DNA of 64,000 nt from CAXMMR01 sp963692975. Its GTDB lineage: Bacteria > Pseudomonadota > Alphaproteobacteria > Acetobacterales > Acetobacteraceae. The stretch is from contig CAXMMR010000037.1 in the NCBI GenBank assembly GCA_963692975.2, forward strand, positions 62,001 to 126,000. Direction: 5' to 3'. The notes under the pieces are model-generated. The model saw only the letters and a program-made list of their open reading frames with translations, searched no databases and was not told the origin of the DNA. This document shows positions 52,465 through 60,322 of the stretch, one piece after another; position 1 is the stretch's first letter, and each line of letters starts with the position of its first letter. The position numbers and the translations under genes are program-made.

Positions 52465-52946
52465 CTATCGTGGTGCAGACATCCGCCAGGGGGGAGCAGA
52501 GACGTGGGCGATTGCGCGCACAACCAGCTGCGCATCATGTGCAAACCTGCAGAGCTTCGCCACCGAGCGTGCCATGCTGCCCTCGACACCCCTACGGACG
52601 CGCCGGATGAGGTCTGGAATACGCCGATGACGCTCAACGTCGACCGACACCGGCAGCTCATCCAGGCCCGTCGGCCGCACCTGACTGAACGCAGGGCCGG
52701 CACGATCATCACAGACCGGCTCGGCAACATCGGGGCGCCCAGCGACGGCGCCGCCGCCATAACCCATCTCGCCTCACCACGCGCCCGCTACATCCCCCCG
52801 GCCATCGTGCTCGCGGTCAACAGGGGCATGCGCTTCGCGGCCCCCGCCAACCCGGCGCAAACCGCCACCAACCCCCGCCAATGCTTGCCTCCCCGCCCAG
52901 CCCGCTCTACATCGAGCCGCCAGGGTCGAGCAGGACGCAGCGGATC
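52465..52946. other. 482-bp intergenic region before guaB
   Basis: Several overlapping open frames exist but none shows ribosome sites or family resemblance. No repeat was recognised. It presumably carries the guaB promoter and leader. Confidence 0.45.
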
Positions 52947-54446
52947 ATGGCACCATCAGACATTTCGGCCTTCCCCGCCATCGCCGAGGCGCTCACCTTC
53001 GACGACGTCCTGATCGTTCCCGCCTACTCCCAGGTCCTCCCCGCCGCCACCGACACCCGCACCGCGCTCACCCGCACCATCCGCCTCAACATCCCCCTGC
53101 TGTCGGCCGCCATGGACACGGTAACCGAGGCGCCGATGGCCATCGCCATGGCCCAGCAGGGCGGCATCGGCGTCATCCACAAGAACATGGACGTCGCCGA
53201 CCAGGCCGCCGCCGTCCGCTCGGTCAAGAAGTTCGAGAGCGGCATGGTGGTGAACCCGGTCACCATCGCCCCCGACCAGACGCTGGCCGACGCCCGCGCC
53301 CTGATGCGCCAATACCGCATCAGCGGCATCCCCGTGGTCGAGCGCGGCCCAGGGCAGAACGCCGGCCGCCTCGTCGGCATCCTCACCAATCGCGACGTCC
53401 GCTTCGCCCAGGACCCGGGGCTGCGTGTCGACACGCTGATGACGCATGAAAACTTGGTCACCGTCACCGGCGCCGTCGCCCCCGATGAGGCCCGCGCCCT
53501 GCTGCACCGCCACCGCATCGAAAAGCTGCTGGTGGTCGACGAGGCCTATCGCTGCGTCGGCCTGATCACCGTCAAGGACATGGACAAGGCCATCACTCAC
53601 CCGCTCGCCAATAAGGACGAGCTCGGCCGCCTGCGCGTCGCTGCGGCCACCGGCGTCGGCCCGGACGGCTTCGCCCGCGCCACCGCCCTGATCGAGGCCG
53701 GCGTCGACGTCGTCGTCGTCGACACCGCCCATGGCCACAGCGCCGGCGTCCTCGCCGCCGTCGCACGCATCAAGCAGCTCTCCAACGCCGTCCAGATCAT
53801 CGCCGGCAACGTCGCCACCCCCGAAGGCGCGCTCGCCTTGATCGAGGCGGGCGCCGACAGCATCAAGATCGGTATCGGCCCCGGCTCGATCTGCACCACC
53901 CGCGTCGTCGCCGGCGTCGGCGTGCCGCAATTCTCCGCCGTGCGCGAGACCGCGGCCGCCTGCCGCGACCACGCAGTCCCCTCCATCGCCGATGGCGGCG
54001 TGCGCACGTCGGGCGACATGGTTAAGGCGATCGGCGCGGGTGCGGACTGCGTCATGGTCGGCAGCCTGCTCGCCGGCACCGACGAGGCGCCCGGCGAAAC
54101 CTTCCTGTATCAGGGCCGCTCCTACAAATCTTATCGTGGCATGGGCAGCCTCGGCGCCATGGCCCTCGGCTCCGCCGATCGCTACTTTCAGCAGGACGTC
54201 ACCGACAGCCTCAAGCTGGTCCCCGAAGGCGTCGAAGGCCGCGTCGGCTACAAAGGCCCCGTCTCCGCCGTCGTCCACCAGCTCGTCGGCGGCCTGCGCG
54301 CCGGCATGGGCTACACCGGTGCAGCCACCATCGCCGACCTGCAAACCACCACGAAGTTCCGGCGCATCACCGGCGCCGGCCTCCGCGAAAGCCACGTCCA
54401 CGACGTCGCCATCACCCGCGAGGCGCCGAACTACCGGCAAGATTAA
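52947..54446 (+). CDS. guaB: IMP dehydrogenase
   Basis: Oxidises IMP to XMP with NAD, the committed step of guanine nucleotide synthesis; 499 residues, normal length. N-terminal TFDDVLIVPAYSQVLP is followed by two CBS domains (about residues 100-215) and the catalytic loop KIGIGPGSICTTRVVAGVG with the active-site Cys. The flap is seen in YFQQDVTDSLKLVPEGVEG. The ATG at 52947 gives the standard N-terminus. It belongs with ppx, rlmE, rsmB and guaA in a partly disrupted conserved cluster. Confidence 0.97.
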   Translation: MAPSDISAFPAIAEALTFDDVLIVPAYSQVLPAATDTRTALTRTIRLNIPLLSAAMDTVTEAPMAIAMAQQGGIGVIHKNMDVADQAAAVRSVKKFESGMVVNPVTIAPDQTLADARALMRQYRISGIPVVERGPGQNAGRLVGILTNRDVRFAQDPGLRVDTLMTHENLVTVTGAVAPDEARALLHRHRIEKLLVVDEAYRCVGLITVKDMDKAITHPLANKDELGRLRVAAATGVGPDGFARATALIEAGVDVVVVDTAHGHSAGVLAAVARIKQLSNAVQIIAGNVATPEGALALIEAGADSIKIGIGPGSICTTRVVAGVGVPQFSAVRETAAACRDHAVPSIADGGVRTSGDMVKAIGAGADCVMVGSLLAGTDEAPGETFLYQGRSYKSYRGMGSLGAMALGSADRYFQQDVTDSLKLVPEGVEGRVGYKGPVSAVVHQLVGGLRAGMGYTGAATIADLQTTTKFRRITGAGLRESHVHDVAITREAPNYRQD

Positions 54447-54448
54447 GC

Positions 54449-54540
54449 AAAGCGAGGGCTCTACCCTCGACCCATTCCTGCCAACCAGTCAGGGAACCTG
54501 GCCTTTGATGGGTCAAGGGCAAAGCCGTTGCCTTGCCTGC
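54449..54540. repeat. GC-rich palindromic repeat after guaB
   Basis: CGAGGGC-tcta-CCCTCG (54451-54467) and CAAGGGC-aaa-GCCGTTG (54514-54531), in the convergent gap between guaB and the Gfo/Idh gene. Confidence 0.6.
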
Positions 54541-54555
54541 TTCCTCTCGACCGCT

Positions 54556-55644
54556 TCAGGACGACGGCCAGTCTCCGAGCACTTTGCGCGTGCCGGTCTG
54601 CGAGGCGTCGACCGCGTCCTCGATGAACTGCGCGAGGCGAACGGCATGCGCAAACTTAGCCGCAACGGCTGTTCCTCCGGCGATGTCATCGCGTAGATCA
54701 GCGTAGGTTGCACCGACGTTCAGCCCTGCGTCGGACAGCGATGCCAATTCCCCTTCGTCCACCGGCTGAACATCACCATTGACCAGCAAACGCAGCCGCC
54801 CCGATTGAACGCCGCGCGGGGCACCGCCTTCGAGCGCGAGCACGCCGATGTCGCCAACGATGTCGAACCGGAACGGCGTGCCAGACGGACGCCCGCCCGC
54901 AATCTCTGCCGAGAGCGCCGCTCCACAGCACAGCCGGGCCTGCACCAGAAGATGATCGTACGTCCGCCTCCGCTGCGACGGCCCGTCGCCGATCCGGATC
55001 TCGGCATACTGGGTGGTCGCCAGTGCCGTAAACTCCGCAACGCCGCCGAGCAAGGCGATGGCCAGGTCGATCGTGTGCGCCGATTGAATGGTGATGAGAG
55101 TGACGCCGTTTGCGGGATCCTCGGTGTAGGCAACCGCAGGGTCCGTGTTCGGCCCGAACCCCGCCGTGGTCGAAATGATCCTCGCACTCAGCGGCCGCCC
55201 GATCACGCCGGCTCCCAGCAGCTCGCGGGCACGGCGCACGGCAGGGTTTGCACGTGCCTGCAGACCGACCGCGGCATGCACGCCAGCCGCTTCTGCCGCC
55301 TGCGCCAGTTGCCGGCTCTCCTCGACGTCGAGCCCGAGCGGATACTCGCAATACACGTGCTTGCCCGCCGCCACGGCGGCGAGAACAAGGTCGCGATGCG
55401 CCGGCAACGTGACTGCGACCGTGACCAGGTCGATGTCCGGATCGCAGAATAGGTCGGCAGCATCGCCGTAGGCCTTGTCCACGCCGAACGCGCGCGCGGC
55501 GGCGTCCGCCGAGCGCTGCGTCTTGCCTGCGACAGCCGCGAGCTCGAGGCCCTCCAGCGCCTGCAGGGCCGGCACGTGAGACTCCCTTGCCCAACCCCCG
55601 TCCGGGTTGGCGCCGATCAACCCGACCCGCACTGTCTTGCCCAT
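54556..55644 (-). CDS. Gfo/Idh/MocA-family oxidoreductase (Gal80-like)
   Basis: A 362-residue NAD(P)-binding protein. The ATG at 55644 has AAGGAG seven bases upstream. The Rossmann segment VGLIGANPDGGWARESHVPA is followed by the position of the EKP motif, here HVYCEYPLGLDVEES: the usual Lys is Tyr, as in Gal80-like members that have Trp or Tyr. The catalytic-type Asp/His block reads SAHTIDLAIALLGG. Loss of the EKP Lys makes classical dehydrogenase activity doubtful. It is divergent from a LysR regulator, its likely controller. Confidence 0.88.
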   Translation of the reverse strand: MGKTVRVGLIGANPDGGWARESHVPALQALEGLELAAVAGKTQRSADAAARAFGVDKAYGDAADLFCDPDIDLVTVAVTLPAHRDLVLAAVAAGKHVYCEYPLGLDVEESRQLAQAAEAAGVHAAVGLQARANPAVRRARELLGAGVIGRPLSARIISTTAGFGPNTDPAVAYTEDPANGVTLITIQSAHTIDLAIALLGGVAEFTALATTQYAEIRIGDGPSQRRRTYDHLLVQARLCCGAALSAEIAGGRPSGTPFRFDIVGDIGVLALEGGAPRGVQSGRLRLLVNGDVQPVDEGELASLSDAGLNVGATYADLRDDIAGGTAVAAKFAHAVRLAQFIEDAVDASQTGTRKVLGDWPSS

Positions 55645-55726
55645 GGTCGCTCTCCTTGCCTGCTTCGGCGTCAATTTCGGGCGCCTTGCGATCACTGAGA
55701 ACATTGTCTAACTGCTCAATGCAGGG

Positions 55727-56629
55727 ATGAAGAACGCCTCACCATCGGGCAGCCCAAGCCTTGCCGCCCTCCAGGCATTCGTGTCCGTTGCGCGCCTCGG
55801 CAGCTTCCGCCAAGCCGCCGGTGAGCGAGGTGTCAGCGCCTCGGCGTTCAGCCACGTCATTCGGGGGCTGGAGGAAACGCTGGACGTCCGCCTGTTTCAC
55901 CGTACCAGCCGCAGCGTCGGGCTGACGCAGGCCGGCCGCGAACTGCTCGAAAAGCTGGGGCCGGCCCTCGGCGAGTTGACCGAGGCCTTGGTCAGCGCCC
56001 GCGCGTCCGGCGGCAAGCCATCCGGGCTGCTGCGCCTGAACGTGCCGCGCGTCGCGAACGCCTTGGTCATCGAGCCGATCGTCGGGCGGTTCCTGTCGGC
56101 CTACCCCGAGATCAGGCTCGAGGTCGTCAGCGCCGACAGCCTCGTCGACATCGTGAGCGAGGGCTTCGATGCCGGCATCCGGCGCGACCGCCGCCTGTCG
56201 CCAGGCATGATCGCCCGCCCGGTCGGTCCTCCACGTCGTTTCGCCGTTGTCGGCGCACCATCCTACTTCGCCGACCGCCCGCGACCTCTGGTGCCACACG
56301 ACTTGCGGGGACACCGATGCGTCGAACGCCGCTTCCCAGACGGATCGCGCTACGCCTGGGAACTCGAATACGCTGGTGAGTCTATCGAGCTCGACGTCAC
56401 GGGTCCGCTGGCGGTCGACGACACCGCGCTGATGATCCGGGCGGCGCTCGACGGTGTCGGCCTAGCCTTCGTCTTCGAGGAACTCGTCGGCGACGAGATC
56501 GCCAGCGGCGCCCTCATCCGGGTTCTGGAAGATTGCTGCCCTGTAAAGCCGAGATTTTTCTTATACTATCTAGGACGTCGTCAGGTCCCGACGCCGCTGC
56601 GGGCCTTCATCGACTTGGCCTGCGAGTAA
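55727..56629 (+). CDS. LysR-family transcriptional regulator
   Basis: A 300-residue regulator. The N-terminal winged helix (LAALQAFVSVARLGSFRQAA, then VSASAFSHVIRGLEETLDVR, LFHRTSRSVGLTQAG) precedes a periplasmic-binding-protein-like effector domain (ANALVIEPIVGRFLSAYPEI, VDDTALMIRAALDGVGLAFV). It is transcribed away from the Gfo/Idh gene with an 82-bp gap, the usual layout for LysR control of a divergent target. The inducer is unknown. Confidence 0.93.
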   Translation: MKNASPSGSPSLAALQAFVSVARLGSFRQAAGERGVSASAFSHVIRGLEETLDVRLFHRTSRSVGLTQAGRELLEKLGPALGELTEALVSARASGGKPSGLLRLNVPRVANALVIEPIVGRFLSAYPEIRLEVVSADSLVDIVSEGFDAGIRRDRRLSPGMIARPVGPPRRFAVVGAPSYFADRPRPLVPHDLRGHRCVERRFPDGSRYAWELEYAGESIELDVTGPLAVDDTALMIRAALDGVGLAFVFEELVGDEIASGALIRVLEDCCPVKPRFFLYYLGRRQVPTPLRAFIDLACE

Positions 56630-57086
56630 AGAAAGCATGCCTGGGCACAATGAACCAACTCATCCGTCTTCAAACGCTCCCGGCCGTCGTGCGAAGCACG
56701 CCTGCGCGTGACGGCGGGTCAAGGGCAGAGCCCTTGCCTTCCTTACTTTAACTCTTGTCTTACAGTCCCGATGATCCCCGCCGCCCGCTTCGCCGCCGCC
56801 ATCGACCTCCTCGCCGAGGTCGACTGCGACCGCCGTCCGCCGACGCCGTCGTCAACACCTTCTTCCGTGACCGCCGAATCGGCCTCGGCAAGGGCCGCGC
56901 CGCCTCCGACAACCCCCGCATGCTCGCCGGCTCTGAGAGCAATGTCGCCGACCTCGCAGTCACAACGAGGGAGCCGAGCCGAGTGCGCTGGTGCGACGTC
57001 GGCGCGCTGTTATAGTCGCAACGTCGTGCTGGGTGCAAAACGACTTTGGCCGCTGATGGAGTGGCGGCATGCGGAGGAGTGTTCGA
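56630..57086. other. 457-bp gap with a repeat and an rsmB relic
   Basis: Contains a GC-rich hairpin CAAGGGC-aga-GCCCTTG (56719-56735), a truncated copy of the rsmB 5' end (56771-56935), and about 150 bp of unassigned sequence before the small gene at 57087. Confidence 0.65.
56771..56935 (+). pseudogene. Truncated, frameshifted duplicate of the rsmB 5' end
   Basis: From the ATG the sequence matches the start of the intact rsmB at 60323 nearly base for base (ATGAtCCCCGCCGCCCGC..., then GACCTCCTCGCCGAG and GACCGCCGTCC). One C is missing after GACCGCCGTC (about 56837), which shifts the frame. An internal stretch is deleted so that it jumps to CCCCGCATGCTCGCCG and then diverges. Only some 55 codons remain, so it cannot make an enzyme. 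Confidence 0.8.
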
Positions 57087-57284
57087 ATGGACGAGACGAT
57101 GAGCGACCAGTCGGTGACGATCGAGAGCCCGTTCGGCACGTTGGTCACGAGTGCCGTGAAGCTGGCGCGGTTCGCCGAGCAGCTCGCCGACATCGCCAGG
57201 CGCGCCGGTAGCGAGGCTGACGCCGCGCCGCTGCCGTTCGAGGTCGGCGGCATTCGTTGCGTCTGCCATCCGAACGGCGGCTGA
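57087..57284 (+). CDS. Small protein of unknown function (65 residues)
   Basis: The ATG at 57087 has a strong GGAGGAG seven bases upstream. The protein (MDETMSDQSVTIESPFGTLV ... VKLARFAEQLADIARRAG ... FEVGGIRCVCHPNGG) has an acidic start, one amphipathic helix and a C-terminal CVC. It is convergent with the adenylate cyclase gene (9-bp gap). No family recognised. Confidence 0.6.
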   Translation: MDETMSDQSVTIESPFGTLVTSAVKLARFAEQLADIARRAGSEADAAPLPFEVGGIRCVCHPNGG

Positions 57285-57293
57285 TGCGACGGC

Positions 57294-58898
57294 TCAAGGC
57301 GTGTCGGGAAGCCCGGCGAGTGCCGCACCGCGCCTGAGCATCGCAACCCCGGCCAGATAGCCGGGCTCGCGAGAACAGTCGCAATTCCAGACCGCCTGGG
57401 TGGACAGCAGCGGATACCTCCCGTGTAGGTCGTCGACCAGTCGCCTGGCCCCGGTCAGGTCGCCGTCAAGCGCCATGGCGGCGGCAAGGTCGAGAGACCG
57501 CTGCAACGCGATGTCACCATTCGCCGCGCGCTGTGACTGCTGGGTTATGGCGCGCCGGAACTGATCCGCCCCGTGCCCCGGGCGGCCAAGAAACAGCTCG
57601 GCCCATCCGAGATAGGTCAGCCAAGCCGGCGCATAGAGGTGGCCAGGCGCAGCCGCGAGCGCTGCCCGAAGCTCGGCCTCGGCCTCGGCGGGGCGGCCAA
57701 GCAGGATCAACGTCCAGCCTGCGCTGCCCCGGACGGCAGGCTGGTTCGGGTCGATGGCAAGCGACCGCATGTAGGCCGCCAGCGCGTCCTGTAGGCGGTC
57801 CGGCTGCAGGCTCAGCACGGCGCCGCGCGCGCGATGGGTAACGGCCGCCTCCGGAGCCAGCACGACGGCGGACGTCGCCAGCCGCTCGGCCGCCTGAAGG
57901 TCGGCGGCCTCGTCAAGGCTGAGATCGTTGACGATGAAGATCGTGTACGTCAGCGCCTCCTCGGCATAGGCCGGTCCGTAGGTCGGGTCGGCGTCAACCG
58001 CACGCTGGTAGAGCAGGCGCGAGGCCAGCCACTCGCGCGGGCAGGGGTGCTCCGTGCAGCGAATTGCCCGGCCTGCATCGGTCAGCCGCTCGGCCTGCTG
58101 GCGCTGCCAGAGCAATGCGGGCTCGCCGGGCCGGGAGGGCCCTGGCAACAGCCCGTCGCGAGCGAGGCCAGCCAGCAGGATCGCCAGCATGGCGGCGGCA
58201 AGGCCAAGGCGGCGCCCGACGAGGCGCCACCCGTGTTGGGCAGGCCGGGCAAAGCCGCCCCCGCGGCGTGCCGGGTCGACGAGGGCGCCGGCCGGGTGCG
58301 ACACAACATGAAAGGCGTGAACCGGCCGGGCGATATGACGAAGCCGCAGGCGGCCGGCGGAGCACAGCACCCGATCGATCTTGCCGGCCACCTCATTGGC
58401 GACCGAGCCGGAGATGATGACGCCGCCGGGCTTGGCATGGGCTTGCAGACGCGCCGCAGTGTTGACGCCATCGCCCCGCACGTCGCCATCGGCATCGTCG
58501 ATGACGTCGCCGAGATGCAGCGCGACGCGAACCTCCAGCGAGCGCTCCGCAGGCAGCCGCGCGGCCATCTCGTCCTGCACGCCGACCGCCCACCGAAAGG
58601 CGTCCAGAGCGCTCGAAAACTCGATGAAGAGGCCGTCGCCGGCGCAGTTAGCGATGCGGCCGTGCCACCGCCTGACCCGCGGCTCGATGATGCTGCGGCG
58701 AAGAAACGACCATTCATACAGCGTCGTCTCGTCATCCGCACTCATCAGGCGCGTGTAGCCGACCACGTCGAGGAAGGCGATCGCAGCCAGTCGCCGGCGC
58801 AAGGGCCCTGTCCGCCCAGGCAAGGCGACATCTCGCAGAGCCGCCGGATAGTCGGACACCGGGATCGACAAACCCCCGTTCTGGCAAGCCGCGGACAA
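57294..58898 (-). CDS. Class III adenylate/guanylate cyclase with membrane helix and TPR-like repeats
   Basis: A 534-residue protein. The N-terminal cyclase domain (residues ~35-195) has the two metal-binding Asp, in IAFLDVVGYTRLM and NCAGDGLFIEF, and GDVRGDGVNTAARLQ near the transition-state Asn/Arg. The Lys that selects adenine in many cyclases is Asn here (IANCAGDG), a variant common in this subgroup. One membrane helix (LAAAMLAILLAGLARDGLL) is followed by tetratricopeptide-like repeats (YGPAYAEEALTYTIFIV, QPAVRGSAGWTLILLGRPAE). The frame opens at a TTG (58898). It probably makes cAMP for the CRP-like regulator nearby. Confidence 0.88.
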   Translation of the reverse strand: MSAACQNGGLSIPVSDYPAALRDVALPGRTGPLRRRLAAIAFLDVVGYTRLMSADDETTLYEWSFLRRSIIEPRVRRWHGRIANCAGDGLFIEFSSALDAFRWAVGVQDEMAARLPAERSLEVRVALHLGDVIDDADGDVRGDGVNTAARLQAHAKPGGVIISGSVANEVAGKIDRVLCSAGRLRLRHIARPVHAFHVVSHPAGALVDPARRGGGFARPAQHGWRLVGRRLGLAAAMLAILLAGLARDGLLPGPSRPGEPALLWQRQQAERLTDAGRAIRCTEHPCPREWLASRLLYQRAVDADPTYGPAYAEEALTYTIFIVNDLSLDEAADLQAAERLATSAVVLAPEAAVTHRARGAVLSLQPDRLQDALAAYMRSLAIDPNQPAVRGSAGWTLILLGRPAEAEAELRAALAAAPGHLYAPAWLTYLGWAELFLGRPGHGADQFRRAITQQSQRAANGDIALQRSLDLAAAMALDGDLTGARRLVDDLHGRYPLLSTQAVWNCDCSREPGYLAGVAMLRRGAALAGLPDTP

Positions 58899-59017
58899 TC
58901 TTTACCGGAACGACCGAACGACGTCCATGCATTTGCTAGCCGGAACGATCCGAACGTCGCCGAAGTCGGCCGCTAGGGCTCATGGCAGCACGAGACCGGT
59001 GCCATGAGCCCCCTCGC

Positions 59018-59242
59018 TCAGCTCCTGGCCGGCAGATGCGGCCGCACTTTGTCACGCAGCTGATCGAAGCTCTTGAGGCCCGAGACGTCCTCCTTGAGTT
59101 CGATCTCGTGCAGCGTCTGTCCAGGCAGAGCGAACACGCCGGTTCGGGCTACGCCCTTGGCGGCACGGCCGGACCCGACATGGCCCTGCCCGATCACGGC
59201 GATCGCGCCTTGGGCGTCGGTCACGATGGTGAGCTTGCTCAT
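59018..59242 (-). CDS. Small protein of unknown function (74 residues)
   Basis: A 74-residue soluble protein, MSKLTIVTDAQGAIAVIGQG at the start, then VFALPGQTLHEIELKEDVSG and LRDKVRPHLPARS. It looks like a small beta-rich domain with a helical tail. Its ATG overlaps the stop of the upstream small gene (TCAT at 59239-59242), so the two are translationally coupled. No family recognised. Confidence 0.6.
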   Translation of the reverse strand: MSKLTIVTDAQGAIAVIGQGHVGSGRAAKGVARTGVFALPGQTLHEIELKEDVSGLKSFDQLRDKVRPHLPARS

Positions 59243-59490
59243 GACAGGCCCCCGCCGCAGATGTTGTGAAAGCAGGGCTCCGGCCCGTTGTTCTGGAACC
59301 CGACGAAGTAGGTCATGGTGCCGTCGCCGTTCAGCTCGTCACCTTCGTAGGTCACGATCATCTGCCCGTTGGGTGTCAGCGGGTTGGCCATCGCGATCTG
59401 CGCGCCGCGATTGTCGCCGAAGCCGTAAGACCAGCCGACGCTGGCGCCGGCGTTCACCCAGAGTGGATTGCCGGTGTTGTTGAAAGCCAT
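59239..59490 (-). CDS. Small Gly/Asn-rich protein of unknown function (83 residues)
   Basis: An 83-residue beta-rich protein with many Gly, Asn and aromatic residues (NNTGNPLWVNAGASVGWSYG, then MANPLTPNGQMIVTYEGDEL and YFVGFQNNGPEPCFHNICGG). Of two adjacent ATGs the second (59490) has AGGAGG at the better five-base spacing. The composition suggests a compact beta-sandwich, lectin- or Ig-like in feel, but no family is recognised and there is no signal peptide. It lies 82 bp from the CRP-like gene stop, on the same strand. Confidence 0.6.
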   Translation of the reverse strand: MAFNNTGNPLWVNAGASVGWSYGFGDNRGAQIAMANPLTPNGQMIVTYEGDELNGDGTMTYFVGFQNNGPEPCFHNICGGGLS

Positions 59491-59571
59491 CATGTCCTCC
59501 TGTGCTTGACCTGCGGGCTTGTCCCGCCCGCTCGTCCTAGGGCCGGCCGCGGCCGCCCGTTATGAACTAGA

Positions 59572-60273
59572 TCACACCGGCTCGGCGAAGGAGGCGAGCC
59601 GCGCCGAGTGCTGGATGAGGTGCAGCCCGCGTTCGGTGCCGAGTATCCCGGCCTCGCGCCAGGTCTGCAGCTGCCGGTTGACCGCCTCGCGCGACGCTGC
59701 GACCAGGGTGCTGAGGTCCTGCTGCGATATCCGCAGCTCGATGCGCAGCCCGCCCGGCGTCTTGCGCCCGTAATCGACGCTGAGCTTGAGCAGCACACGC
59801 GCCAGACGGGTCGGCAGGTCGAGCAGAGCCAGCTCCTCGACCGATGCGCTCGCGTTGCGGACGCGCTCGCACAGCAGCGCCAACAACCCGGATAGCAGCG
59901 CGTCATCGTCCCGCAGCAGCCTGAGGAAAGCCGGGCGCCCGATCTCGACCAGCCTGGTGTCCTCCAGCGCGGTCGCGTCGGCGCTGCGAGGCTTGCCGTC
60001 GAGCAGCGCAAGCTCGCCGAAAACCTCGCCGGCGCCGAGCACCGCAAGCGTAACCTGCTTGCCGTCGCGCGACATCGAACCGATGCGGACACTGCCCGCG
60101 AGAATGGCCATCATGCTCGATCCCGCATCGCCGCGCTGGAAGATCAGGCGACCGCGACGAATATGGCGATCGCCGGCCACGGAGAGGATCGCCTCCAGCC
60201 CGGAGGCGGGCATGTCGCCAAACAGCTGACACGAGCGCAGCGCCCGCAGCGTTTCATCTGGACGATTGATCAC
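59572..60273 (-). CDS. CRP-type transcriptional regulator (Crp/Fnr family)
   Basis: A 233-residue regulator from the GTG at 60273 (a TTG at 60303 would add ten). The cyclic-nucleotide domain has the phosphate-binding cassette VFGELALLDGKPRSADATAL; Glu and the Arg-Ser pair match the cAMP-contacting E72/R82/S83 of E. coli CRP. No Cys cluster of FNR type is present. The helix-turn-helix ISQQDLSTLVAASREAVNRQ carries the RE...R residues that read TGTGA-type CRP sites. With the cyclase gene 0.7 kb away, a local cAMP circuit is likely. Confidence 0.9.
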   Translation of the reverse strand: MINRPDETLRALRSCQLFGDMPASGLEAILSVAGDRHIRRGRLIFQRGDAGSSMMAILAGSVRIGSMSRDGKQVTLAVLGAGEVFGELALLDGKPRSADATALEDTRLVEIGRPAFLRLLRDDDALLSGLLALLCERVRNASASVEELALLDLPTRLARVLLKLSVDYGRKTPGGLRIELRISQQDLSTLVAASREAVNRQLQTWREAGILGTERGLHLIQHSARLASFAEPV

Positions 60274-60322
60274 GCGTCCGGCCCCCCTTGCCTTTGCCTG
60301 CAATCCCTCTTCTTAACCCCGG

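Noticed and set aside
52504..53013. 169-codon plus-strand ORF before guaB
   Set aside because: Runs out of frame into guaB, with no domain or ribosome site.
57294..58898. Loss of cyclase activity because the adenine-specifying Lys is Asn
   Set aside because: The same IAN..GD variant is frequent in this cyclase-TPR subgroup and both metal Asp residues are present, so I do not claim inactivity.
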